From Roseovarius sp. (GTDB lineage: Bacteria > Pseudomonadota > Alphaproteobacteria > Rhodobacterales > Rhodobacteraceae), in contig SLDH01000122.1 in NCBI GenBank assembly GCA_007125415.1, positions 1 to 6,105 of the forward strand: a stretch of 6,105 nucleotides of DNA, read 5' to 3'. The notes below the pieces were generated by a model. The model saw nothing but the letters and a program-made list of their open reading frames with translations, was not told the DNA's origin and did not search any database. The position numbers and the translations under genes are program-made. This document shows positions 1 to 5,848 of the stretch, piece by piece (the first letter of the stretch is position 1; the number at the start of each line of letters is the position of its first letter).

Positions 1-1863
1 CACCTCATCCGCGATGATCATTCCGCCAGCGGCCCCGACCCTGCGCGCGACAGCGCTCACATAGTCTTCCGGCACATCCAGAATCCCGTGTGAGCTGAAG
101 GCGGAATCCATCGTGAAAGACCCGACGGGGTGCCCTGCGGCGGCCAGAGCGGCGATTGCACGGTCGGCATCGGCGGCGTAGCATTCTGCCAGATCCGGCG
201 TTCCGGACCTGTAGCGGCCCCGAACGACATCGGGGTTGATGATCATCTCGATATCAGGCCGCGTCACGGAAACATGCGGGCGCTGACCAGTATCCAGGCG
301 ATCCCAGTCATTGCTTGGGGAGATCGCATCGCTCTCGACGGTGATACCGTGATAGGCATCCTCGATCGCGAGGATGCCGCTCTGGCCCGTCACCGAGCGA
401 GCCATGCGCAAGGCGAGATCCACCGCTTCGCTTCCAGAATTGACAAACAGACAGGCCCCGAGGTCGCCGGGCATCGTCTGACCAAGCCGTTCCGCATAGC
501 TGACAACGCTGTCGAAGAGATATCGCGAATTGGTGTTGAGCGTGGCCGCCTGCCGGCTCAGGGCACGCACCACATGGGGGTGACAATGGCCGACATGGGC
601 CACATTGTTGTAACAATCGAGATGCGGGCGGCCATCAATGTCATAGAGCCACACACCCTCCCCCTTTTCGGTATGAAGCGGAGTGTCGTAGGTGAGCGGA
701 AGCGCCCGCCCCAGAACGGCATGGCGGCGCTCTTTCAGGGCGTGCGTGCGCGCGGCACTGTCCGCAGTCATCACCGGGTGCAAGGGCGTATGACGTGGGA
801 AACAGCAGGCGGAGCGAAACCGATCCCGCATGGTATCGCGCCCGACGGTCAGAAGCCGGTCAAAGGCGGGGAGGTACATTTCCTGATAATCCTGGTCGAT
901 CGTCGAGGTGATTTCATGTTCGATCCGGGTCACACCAATCAGCAGGCCCAGGGCCGCCCGAGCGAGCATCAGATCCGGGATCAGGTCGATCTCGCGCTCG
1001 ACAAGCGGCATCGCGCTGTCATATCCGGCGAGAACCACCGCAGCACCCTCAAGAGCATCACGCTCTACCCGCGCCATTTCCAGCGCCGCGACGGCAGCAT
1101 CGAGCGCTATGGGCCCGTGCAGGACATCCCCAAAATCCACAACACCGGTGATCCGTGTCGGGTCAAGCGGATCCGCCAGTACATTGGAAGGATTGATGTC
1201 ATGATGGATGATCTGCGCGCGCAATCCGGAAAGCGCCGGTCCTGCACTGGTCTGGAAATGCCGGATCTCGGCCTCGACCGCGCGGGCGATGGCGGGATCG
1301 GGGATCTTTGCAGCATGATGTTCGAATGCGTTGATATGGCGTAGGTCCCAGAACAGCGCATGGCCTGCAGACGGATGAAAGAAGCCGGAAAGACCAGCCG
1401 TGACCCATCCGGCCATGGCCCCCACCGATGCGAGGGCCGCCGGGTCGGTTCGGGCCTCTTCGAATGGCACACCGTCGAGCATCGTGATGCAATGCACCGT
1501 ATGTTCTTGCCCTTCGGCGTTTCCGACGCGGGTGCACAACTCACCCTCCGATGTTCGCCGCAGGCGCGGTACGGGCAAGTCCGGAGCGACCGTTTCAAGC
1601 CACAGCAATGCGCGCAACTGCAGGTCAAGGTCCTGCGGGTCTTCCAGCGCGTTCGAGATTTTCAGCACATGGGAAGGACCGGCTTCGGCCAGAAGGGCGA
1701 AATTCTGATCCCGCTCTCCCCAAAGCGGACGGGGCGTGCCGGTTATGCCAAAACGCTCCCTTGCGATTTCCCCGATTTCGTCAAGGCCGAATTCGGGTGG
1801 CCTGGCGCCGATGTACTTTGCGGCACCCTGCGAATCGGTTGCAGCATCTTGCCCGGTTTTCAT
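1..1863 (-). CDS. Fused small-molecule kinase / class-III PLP phospho-lyase (aminotransferase fold), C-terminus beyond window
   Basis: One open frame of 621 codons runs from ATG at 1863 to the left edge, so the C-terminus is missing. GGAGG stands 5 bases before the start. Residues about 40-340 form an APH/choline-kinase-type phosphotransferase: candidate ATP lysine K68 (HVLKIS), catalytic loop HHDINPSN at 220-227 (D222, N227) and metal-binding DFGD at 243-246. From about 375 a class-III PLP fold begins: NNVAHVGHCHPHV at 419-431, NTNSRYL at 443-449, NSGSEA at 475-480 for the cofactor phosphate, YHG at 504-506, and IIADEV ending at 621. The Schiff-base lysine lies outside. The NVAHVGHCHP and NTNSRYL stretches closely match animal ethanolamine-phosphate and 5-phosphohydroxylysine phospho-lyases, whose bacterial relatives are known as fusions with a hydroxylysine-kinase-like domain. 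The inferred role is phosphorylation of an amino alcohol or hydroxylysine-like substrate, then elimination of ammonia and phosphate to give an aldehyde. The substrate is not decided. Databases may simply call it an aminotransferase. Cytosolic; no signal peptide seen. Confidence 0.88.
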   Translation of the reverse strand, partial: MKTGQDAATDSQGAAKYIGARPPEFGLDEIGEIARERFGITGTPRPLWGERDQNFALLAEAGPSHVLKISNALEDPQDLDLQLRALLWLETVAPDLPVPRLRRTSEGELCTRVGNAEGQEHTVHCITMLDGVPFEEARTDPAALASVGAMAGWVTAGLSGFFHPSAGHALFWDLRHINAFEHHAAKIPDPAIARAVEAEIRHFQTSAGPALSGLRAQIIHHDINPSNVLADPLDPTRITGVVDFGDVLHGPIALDAAVAALEMARVERDALEGAAVVLAGYDSAMPLVEREIDLIPDLMLARAALGLLIGVTRIEHEITSTIDQDYQEMYLPAFDRLLTVGRDTMRDRFRSACCFPRHTPLHPVMTADSAARTHALKERRHAVLGRALPLTYDTPLHTEKGEGVWLYDIDGRPHLDCYNNVAHVGHCHPHVVRALSRQAATLNTNSRYLFDSVVSYAERLGQTMPGDLGACLFVNSGSEAVDLALRMARSVTGQSGILAIEDAYHGITVESDAISPSNDWDRLDTGQRPHVSVTRPDIEMIINPDVVRGRYRSGTPDLAECYAADADRAIAALAAAGHPVGSFTMDSAFSSHGILDVPEDYVSAVARRVGAAGGMIIADEV

Positions 1864-1880
1864 CTGAACCTCCTTGTCAG

Positions 1881-2155
1881 TCACAGCTTTGCCTCCGGTG
1901 AGGACCAGTCGTCATTGAAATCCTTGCCCAGCCGCCACGGGCGGCGCTTGTTCTTGTCCTGCGCCTGCAGACCGCCGGCGCCGATCCGGTGAAGTAGAAG
2001 GGCGCGTCCCGATCTTTCTCATTGCCCAATGCGGCAGCATGGGCAGCATCATTGCGCCCCAAACAGAAGATTCGGCCAACAGTATGGCCGGCCTCATCTC
2101 CGGTGATCGGCACCAGGGGCAGCGGGGCAATCGGGAAGGCGGCATGGGGCGGCAT
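1881..2155 (-). pseudogene. Remnant of a fumarylacetoacetate hydrolase (FAH) family gene, internally deleted and frameshifted
   Basis: Reading leftward from a possible ATG at 2155, the frame gives PLVPITGDEAG, then VGRIFCLGRNDAAHAAALGN and DAPFYFT. This matches the N-terminal part of FAH-family hydrolases (pattern RIYCVGRNYAAHAxEMG followed by PPFFFxKPADA), with D replacing the usual Y after GRN. Around 1965-1985 the FAH-like reading jumps to another frame, LQAQDKNKRRPWRLGKDF, ending at TGA 1881-1883. That resembles the later FAH motif DLQAEAKKxGRPWxxGKGFD. In intact proteins roughly 80 residues carrying the metal ligands separate these blocks, and a long C-terminal half follows; both are absent. 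The gene is therefore an internally deleted, 3'-truncated, frameshifted wreck. Its stop lies 17 bases before the kinase/phospho-lyase start, so an intact ancestor was probably cotranscribed with it. The original start is uncertain and no Shine-Dalgarno is visible at 2155. The family call rests on remembered motifs, not a search. Confidence 0.68.
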
Positions 2156-2160
2156 GGGGC
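2141..2160. repeat. Perfect tandem duplication of a 10-bp unit
   Basis: GGCATGGGGC occurs twice back to back. It lies over the presumed start of the FAH remnant, so each copy carries a minus-strand ATG (at 2155 and 2145) in different frames. It is probably a slippage duplication in decaying sequence. Confidence 0.6.
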
Positions 2161-2189
2161 ACCGGTGGCAAGCGAGAGGGGTCACTTGC

Positions 2190-2218
2190 TTCATCACCGG
2201 CCTGGGCGGAATTGTCAA
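2190..2218 (-). promoter_or_regulatory. Possible sigma-70-type promoter for the FAH remnant / kinase-phospho-lyase unit
   Basis: On the minus strand a perfect TTGACA (2218-2213) is followed after 17 bases by GATGAA (2195-2190), a poor -10 match. It lies about 35 bases upstream of the possible FAH start at 2155 and points the right way. In GC-rich alphaproteobacteria a good -35 with a weak -10 is common, but chance cannot be excluded. Confidence 0.25.
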
Positions 2219-2282
2219 AGCCCGAGTACTGCTGCCCAAACCTTGCGCGATGCCTGGAAAAGCGGCGGGTATTGCGGAAATC

Positions 2283-2293
2283 AGGCAATGCCT
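2283..2293. promoter_or_regulatory. Short palindrome AGGCAATGCCT, candidate operator
   Basis: Perfect 5-bp arms surround one central base. The site lies between the divergent tetR gene and the minus-strand unit, 111 bp before the tetR ATG and upstream of the candidate TTGACA at 2218-2213. A second small inverted repeat, CGGGC-N6-GCCCG at 2345-2360, is nearer to tetR. TetR-family repressors commonly bind such palindromes in divergent intergenic regions. Assigning either site to this repressor is inference. Confidence 0.22.
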
Positions 2294-2380
2294 CAGGTCG
2301 CGTCGGCCAATCCCCGCGCAAACCGTCCAGCTAGCACTGTGTGGCGGGCTCAAATGCCCGACAGGGGATTGAGCATCACC

Positions 2381-2407
2381 ATGCGCAGGCGTATCTGGAC
2401 TGTATGA
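2381..2407 (+). other. Possible 8-codon leader ORF coupled to tetR through ATGA
   Basis: ATG at 2381 opens MRRRIWTV and stops at TGA 2405-2407, which overlaps the tetR ATG in the sequence ATGA. tetR has no convincing Shine-Dalgarno of its own, so translation could be handed over from this leader. AGGGG lies upstream, but 13 bases from the leader ATG, which is rather far. Chance overlap is quite possible. Confidence 0.2.
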
Positions 2408-2919
2408 CGAAGAAAACCAGACCCCGCCTCACCCGGGAGGCATGGATAACACAAGGATTCGCGGCGCTCGCCGAGGATGGCCCCGAAGCGTTGAAAGCCG
2501 AACCGCTGGCGCGGCGGCTCGGCACAACCAAGGGCTCGTTCTACTGGCATTTCAAGGATGTGCCCGATTTTCACGCGCAACTTCTGGCGGCATGGGAAAT
2601 CCGCGCAGAGCCCCCGGAGGATGAGGAGGGACCACCCGTGGCCCGCCTGCGCCGTCTCGCGGCATGGCTCGGCGTGCCGGATCGTGAGGATGCCGCCCTG
2701 CGCGCATGGGCCAAGGCGGATGAGACAGTCGCGCGCGTCGATGGTGACCGGATGGACCGGGTGGCCGAACTTCTGCGCGAAAGCGGGGTGAGCAACCCGG
2801 AAATGGCGCAGATACTCTATGCCGCCAGCGTCGGCATGCGCTCGCTGCATGGTGGCGAGGCGGCCACCGGCCCCGAGGCGATGGAATCGCTGGTCGATCT
2901 GATGCTGGCGCTCAGATAG
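2404..2919 (+). CDS. TetR/AcrR-family transcriptional repressor
   Basis: This 171-residue DNA-binding regulator begins MTKKTRPRLTREAWITQGF. The N-terminal three-helix domain spans about residues 10-55. Its helix-turn-helix is near 31-52, with LARRLGTTKGSFYWHF (residues 35-50) giving the typical TetR ending xGxxYxHF. The remaining ~115 residues form the variable ligand-binding and dimerisation domain, with no recognisable ligand motif. The protein is short for the family (usually 190-220) but not visibly truncated. ATG 2404 was chosen because it puts the HTH at the usual distance from the N-terminus. The frame is open back to a GTG at 2341, but those extra residues look non-coding. No good Shine-Dalgarno precedes 2404. 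The gene diverges from the FAH remnant and kinase/phospho-lyase unit, which it may control, and converges with recO. The effector is unknown. Confidence 0.88.
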   Translation: MTKKTRPRLTREAWITQGFAALAEDGPEALKAEPLARRLGTTKGSFYWHFKDVPDFHAQLLAAWEIRAEPPEDEEGPPVARLRRLAAWLGVPDREDAALRAWAKADETVARVDGDRMDRVAELLRESGVSNPEMAQILYAASVGMRSLHGGEAATGPEAMESLVDLMLALR

Positions 2920-2924
2920 CCGAA

Positions 2925-2946
2925 GACAGAGCGTCACTCTTCTGTC
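2925..2946. terminator. Weak hairpin between convergent tetR and recO, possible shared terminator
   Basis: GACAGA (2925-2930) and TCTGTC (2941-2946) form a 6-bp stem with a 10-base loop, inside the 39 bases separating the two stop codons. Alternative pairing of AGAG with CTCT is possible. There is no T-run on either side, so intrinsic termination would be inefficient. It is noted mainly for its position. Confidence 0.25.
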
Positions 2947-2958
2947 AGGTCGCGCATA

Positions 2959-3696
2959 TCAGGACAATCCGACCCGCCGCGCGAACCGCTCCACAAAGCG
3001 CGCACGCGCGGCTGGCAAGGGTTTGTCACCAAGGGCAGGAGCCAGATGTGATTGAAGAAAGTGTCCTGTCACCGCAAAGCCCCGTGCAATCTCATCGTCC
3101 GGTGCAGGCCCCTGCCCCACCAGACAGGGCGGCAGGGGCAGCAGCCTGTCGGCCCATTCCCCTGCCGCCTTGGCCGAGACGGCGCGCCCCGTACGCGGCG
3201 AGATGAAGGCAAGGTCGTTTGCCTGCGCCCCGAGGACCGCGCAGGCGCGCAGGTCGAGCCCGAAGCCCATCTCTTCCAGCAGGGCCAGTTCCCAGTGAAG
3301 ATAGGCCAGCGGCCAAAGCTCCACCTGACCCAGCAAATCGAGCAGCGTTTCTGTCCTTGCATAGAGCGCGGGATGCGCCTCGCGCTCTGGCAGCGCGAAG
3401 AGCAGTAGTGCGGTGACCGCGTTCAGCCCCGCCAGCGACAGCCTGTCCGACATGGAGGCCGCCGCGCGAGAGCGGATCAATTCGGGCGTGAAGCTGCCCA
3501 GATGCGCCTCCAGCCGCGCGCGCCATGCCAGATCGAGCTGCGCTCCCGGTTGCAGGACGGGCGCCAGCCTGCGGGACGTACCGCCACGCACGATGCCTGC
3601 ATGGCGGCCGTGATCGGGGGTGAAAACCTCTATGATGGCCGCACTCTCGCCATGGGCTCGGGTAGAGAGGAGAATGCCCTGATCTCGCCAGTCCAT
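2959..3696 (-). CDS. recO: DNA repair protein RecO (recombination mediator)
   Basis: The 245-residue protein has the usual RecO length and layout. RecO helps load RecA onto SSB-coated single-stranded DNA, working with RecR in the RecFOR gap-repair pathway, and anneals complementary strands. The N-terminal OB-fold (about 1-80) begins [20 protein letters not shown] and continues with [15 protein letters not shown]. The helical C-terminal domain includes [20 protein letters not shown] near 168-187 and ends in [15 protein letters not shown]. The four zinc-binding cysteines of some RecO proteins are not present; only scattered single cysteines remain, in keeping with other alphaproteobacterial RecO. 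ATG 3696 gives the expected N-terminus; the only Shine-Dalgarno-like stretch is AAGGCGG about 9 bases upstream, which is weak. The upstream neighbour in the same direction is the Hint-domain gene, 51 bp away, so the two may share a transcript. rnc-era, the frequent neighbours, are not seen here. Confidence 0.95.
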   Translation of the reverse strand: MDWRDQGILLSTRAHGESAAIIEVFTPDHGRHAGIVRGGTSRRLAPVLQPGAQLDLAWRARLEAHLGSFTPELIRSRAAASMSDRLSLAGLNAVTALLLFALPEREAHPALYARTETLLDLLGQVELWPLAYLHWELALLEEMGFGLDLRACAVLGAQANDLAFISPRTGRAVSAKAAGEWADRLLPLPPCLVGQGPAPDDEIARGFAVTGHFLQSHLAPALGDKPLPAARARFVERFARRVGLS

Positions 3697-3747
3697 GGAA
3701 TGCGCCGCCTTGCTTCTGTCTGCCGCGATTGCACACCAGCGGCGCGG

Positions 3748-4710
3748 TCAAGACAAGTGGTAAGCCGAAGCACGATCCCCGCCTTTGCTGTTTGACAGCT
3801 CATCCACCAGCAGCTGCGCCTCGCGGCCCCGGACGACCTGACGTGCCGTCAGCCAGGTGCCACAATCGCGGTCGATCATTTCGGGGAATATCGCCTCGAT
3901 CTCCGCAAGAAGGTCAGGATCGCCCATGATGTAGTCGCCCGGATGGAAGCTCTCCGTCGCCACGCCTTCGGAGAGGATGATCTCGTGCCGGTCGAACATC
4001 AGATGATGATAGGTTACCGCGCGGGTCGGGGCGCGATGGATGCGATCGCCGTCGACAAGATGTGTTGCGGCGACAAGCACCTCGTCTTCGCCGAAAAGAA
4101 GTTCGGCCCGCCAGCCCGAAAGGAGGATCCTGTGTTGTGGCGACACGAGAAGCGCTGCCTCGTTGCCAAGCACACCCGGCGCAAAGCGCACCGGTGCAAA
4201 CAGACCGGTCCCGTCAACTGTGCGGGTTCCGTGCCAGCGTACCTGCTGGAAGCCGTGATCGAGGGTCAGGACCATATCACCGATCTCGATCTCTTCGACC
4301 GGGACGAGCCCCCGATCGGTTTCGATCCGCGTACCGGCGGCGAAACAGGGCGGGCCCAGATCGCTGACGGGCATCGGGCCCTCAGACGAGACCCAGGTCG
4401 ACGAGACAAATGTGCCGTTCTCCAGGACCTGTCCGTCATTCGGTGTGAAGACCTGCTGACCGTTGGCAAGGTAGAAGGTCACGCCGGTATAGGTGACGTT
4501 GCCCACTCCCGGCACGTTCACCGTCACCGTGTCACCGGGATAGGACGCGGTGATGAGAGACCCGTCGATCGTGTCTCCGGCGCCCGGACCGATGAGATCG
4601 TCGTCATTCTGGTCGATGATGTCGTAGCGCGCGAAATTCATCGCCGTGCCAAAGGGCGGCGGCGAGAAGGGGTCGATCAGAAAGAACTGGTCCGTATAGG
4701 TGGTGGGCAT
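3748..4710 (-). CDS. Hint (hedgehog/intein) domain protein, Hint_2 type
   Basis: The 320-residue protein carries a Hint_2-type hedgehog/intein module, frequent in Rhodobacterales and mostly without known function. Residues 1-118 are acidic and glycine-rich, with GPGAGDTIDG at 41-50, reminiscent of RTX-like calcium repeats but too short to call. No classical signal peptide is seen; secretion would have to be by another route. The Hint module starts at CFAAGTRI (122-129). C122 is the equivalent of the intein nucleophile, followed by VEEIEIGDMVLTLD. The block-B-like SPQHRILL (190-197) supplies H193. The C-terminal strand block is YHHLMFDRHEIIL (234-246), then GVATESFHPGDYI. After it come about 60 further residues, with no intein-type terminal His-Asn/Cys, so protein splicing is unlikely, though N-terminal thioester cleavage at C122 remains conceivable. 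The start at 4710 is supported by GAGGG about 5 bases upstream. The stop lies 51 bp before recO. The biological role is unknown. Confidence 0.85.
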   Translation of the reverse strand: MPTTYTDQFFLIDPFSPPPFGTAMNFARYDIIDQNDDDLIGPGAGDTIDGSLITASYPGDTVTVNVPGVGNVTYTGVTFYLANGQQVFTPNDGQVLENGTFVSSTWVSSEGPMPVSDLGPPCFAAGTRIETDRGLVPVEEIEIGDMVLTLDHGFQQVRWHGTRTVDGTGLFAPVRFAPGVLGNEAALLVSPQHRILLSGWRAELLFGEDEVLVAATHLVDGDRIHRAPTRAVTYHHLMFDRHEIILSEGVATESFHPGDYIMGDPDLLAEIEAIFPEMIDRDCGTWLTARQVVRGREAQLLVDELSNSKGGDRASAYHLS

Positions 4711-4893
4711 GGAACCCTCGCGAACTCACATCTTGCGCAAGGTGCCACAGAAAAATGATGCGAATTGGGCATAGACATGGTGAACAGAAGGTAAAGCACT
4801 GACAGTTCGGGTTGTCGGAGCGCCCCGAAAGCCAAGGTCATATTCGCAAATCAAGCCCTATGCGGGGTCTGCATTCAGGAGATTCACAAATCG
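4711..4893. other. Upstream region of the Hint gene; no gene found
   Basis: This is the left half of a 352-bp gap between the Hint gene and the peroxiredoxin gene. I see no coding signal in any frame. It holds the Hint leader with a perfect palindrome at 4732-4741 and a modest hairpin, TTCGGG (4806-4811) with CCCGAA (4824-4829), loop 12. That hairpin has no T-run, so it is not called a terminator. No convincing -35/-10 pair was found for the Hint gene, although its promoter should lie here. Confidence 0.5.
4732..4741. promoter_or_regulatory. Perfect 10-bp palindrome CTTGCGCAAG before the Hint gene
   Basis: The site is self-complementary over ten bases and lies 21 bp upstream of the Hint start codon. 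Its place suits an operator or a transcription-start-region element. No specific regulator can be named, and short GC-containing palindromes also occur by chance. Confidence 0.25.
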
Positions 4894-5047
4894 CCTAACA
4901 GGCTGCTGAAAAAGTGCCTCGCTTCTGTCTCCAAGCGGTTTGGACGGGAAACTGTTCCGCGCCACCCTCCTCTTGCTGCACAAACAGAGGGGAAGAACAG
5001 TTTCCCTGGCTTTCGCAGCCCCTGCTCATTTTCAGCAGCCTGCCAGG
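4894..5047. mobile_element. MITE-like palindromic element or deleted insertion sequence
   Basis: The ends are inverted repeats. CAGGCTGCTGAAAA (4899-4912) is the exact reverse complement of TTTTCAGCAGCCTG (5029-5042). Pairing continues outward to CCT (4894-4896) and AGG (5045-5047) across two mismatches, giving 17 of 19. Inside lies a second perfect 12-bp repeat, GGGAAACTGTTC (4946-4957) with GAACAGTTTCCC (4995-5006). At the centre a third pair, CCTCT (4969-4973) with AGAGG (4986-4990), closes the structure. The CAGGCTGCTGAAAA end resembles, from memory, termini of IS5-like bacterial insertion sequences. There is no room for a transposase. No clean target-site duplication is visible: the flanks of the 14-bp ends read CCTAA and CCAGG. 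The right end lies 15-20 bp past the peroxiredoxin stop, so the transcript could fold into a long hairpin that acts as a terminator or stabiliser. A MITE, an IS remnant or a dispersed repeat are all possible. Confidence 0.6.
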
Positions 5048-5062
5048 GCCGGGCCATCGTCC

Positions 5063-5710
5063 TCAACCGGGCAGTTTCGTCTTGCGCAGATAGGGCAGCA
5101 CAGTCTCGAAACTGCCGAACTTCGCGGTGGCATCGGCATCGCTCACGCTGGGCGGGATGATCACGTCCTGCCCTACCGTCCAGTCGGCCGGGGTGGCCAC
5201 GCCGTGCTTTGCGCCGGTCTGCAGGGCGTCGAGCGCGCGCAGCACCTCGGCGAAGTTGCGCCCCGCCGTCATCGGATAGGTCATCATCAGCTTCACCTGC
5301 TTGTCCGGCCCGATGATATAGACGCTGCGCACCGTGGCGCTGTCCGCGGGCGTGCGCCCATCGGGCAGATAGGCATCGGCCGGCAGCATGTCGAAGGCCT
5401 TCGACACTTCGAGCCCGTCATCGGCGATGATCGGAAAGCCAGCGGGCGCACCGCAGACCGCTTCGATATCGCCTTTCCACTTCTTGTGATCCTCGACACC
5501 GTCCACGCTCACACCGATCACCTTGGTACCGCGCTTCTCCCACTCTTCGGCAAGCTGGGCCACGGCACCGAACTCGGTGGTGCAGACCGGGGTGAAGTCC
5601 TTGGGATGCGAGAACAGGATCGCCCAACTGTCCCCGATCCAGTCATGCAACCCAAAGCTGCCTTGATCGGTGGTGACTGTCAGGTTCGGTATTTCGTCAT
5701 TGATACGCAT
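5063..5710 (-). CDS. 1-Cys peroxiredoxin (Prx6/AhpC-TSA family)
   Basis: This 215-residue cytosolic thiol peroxidase reduces hydrogen peroxide and organic hydroperoxides. The thioredoxin-like fold contains SHPKDFTPVCTTEF (34-47), with the peroxidatic cysteine at C43, T40 and P41 of the PxxxTxxC motif, and H35, which is typical of the Prx6 group. The active-site arginine is R128 in RSVYIIGPDK. The C-terminal extension (about 160-215), with DWTVGQDVIIPPSVSD and then LPYLRKTKLPG, is characteristic of Prx6-type enzymes, and the length matches. C86 is present, but no cysteine occurs at the 2-Cys resolving position, so an external thiol reductant is expected. ATG 5710 has GGAGG about 7 bases upstream. 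It diverges from an aldehyde dehydrogenase gene across a 169-bp control region, suggesting linked stress-related regulation (inference). Downstream, the palindromic element begins within 20 bp of the stop. Confidence 0.95.
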   Translation of the reverse strand: MRINDEIPNLTVTTDQGSFGLHDWIGDSWAILFSHPKDFTPVCTTEFGAVAQLAEEWEKRGTKVIGVSVDGVEDHKKWKGDIEAVCGAPAGFPIIADDGLEVSKAFDMLPADAYLPDGRTPADSATVRSVYIIGPDKQVKLMMTYPMTAGRNFAEVLRALDALQTGAKHGVATPADWTVGQDVIIPPSVSDADATAKFGSFETVLPYLRKTKLPG

Positions 5711-5748
5711 GGTTTGTCCTCCGACAGGTTACGACTCGCGCGGCAGAG

Positions 5749-5758
5749 CCTATATAGG
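5749..5758. promoter_or_regulatory. Palindromic CCTATATAGG, candidate -10 region in the divergent promoter
   Basis: This AT-rich palindrome stands out in a GC-rich region, 39 bp upstream of the peroxiredoxin ATG. Being symmetrical it could serve as a -10 element in either direction. TTACGA lies 16 bp before TATATA on the plus strand; no good -35 is visible on the minus strand. It could equally be an operator. Confidence 0.3.
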
Positions 5759-5797
5759 AATGTGAGAAATGAAATCCCATGCCTTGCGGCCTGACAC

Positions 5798-5814
5798 GCG
5801 CAGTGACACTGTGC
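5798..5814. promoter_or_regulatory. Inverted repeat around CAGTGACACTG, candidate operator
   Basis: CAGTG-A-CACTG is perfect, and pairing extends outward after one mismatch to give 17 bp (GCGCAGTGACACTGTGC). It lies midway between peroxiredoxin and aldehyde dehydrogenase, where a regulator could affect both. The regulator is not identifiable from the sequence. Confidence 0.32.
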
Positions 5815-5822
5815 CGCCAACG

Positions 5823-5848
5823 CTCGCGGAGACGTGATCGTCCGCGAG
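5823..5848. promoter_or_regulatory. Strong inverted repeat CTCGCGGA-N10-TCCGCGAG before the aldehyde dehydrogenase gene
   Basis: The 8-bp arms are perfect. Inside them GACG and CGTC partly continue the pairing, with one overlapping base, to a TGAT loop. It ends 31 bp before the aldehyde dehydrogenase ATG and upstream of AAGGAG. It may be a dimeric-regulator operator or, if transcribed, a 5' leader hairpin. There is no T-run, so a terminator is unlikely. Confidence 0.35.

Noticed and set aside
130..1344. Long plus-strand ORF of 404 codons
   Set aside because: It lies fully antisense to the kinase/phospho-lyase frame, has no family resemblance, and is a typical by-product of GC-rich coding sequence.
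1877..2353. Continuous 158-codon minus-strand ORF taken as an intact gene
   Set aside because: Only about residues 67-115 look like an FAH protein. The start region and the arginine-rich tail are out-of-frame noise, and the next FAH-like block is in another frame, so it is scored as a pseudogene.
2341..2403. GTG start at 2341 extending TetR by 21 residues
   Set aside because: The extension MAGSNARQGIEHH looks non-coding and would push the HTH unusually far from the N-terminus. ATG 2404 fits the family better, despite the weak ribosome site.
2350..2937. Minus-strand ORF of 195 codons opposite tetR
   Set aside because: It is antisense to a clear TetR gene, with no motif of its own.
3092..3751. 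Minus-strand ORF of 219 codons overlapping recO
   Set aside because: It is a shifted frame of recO. The recO frame carries all the family motifs.
3943..4758. Plus-strand ORF of 271 codons
   Set aside because: It is antisense to the Hint gene, and its translation shows no domain; the Hint motifs on the other strand are clear.
4940..5794. Plus-strand ORF of 284 codons
   Set aside because: It runs antisense through the peroxiredoxin and starts inside the palindromic element, with no recognisable protein features.
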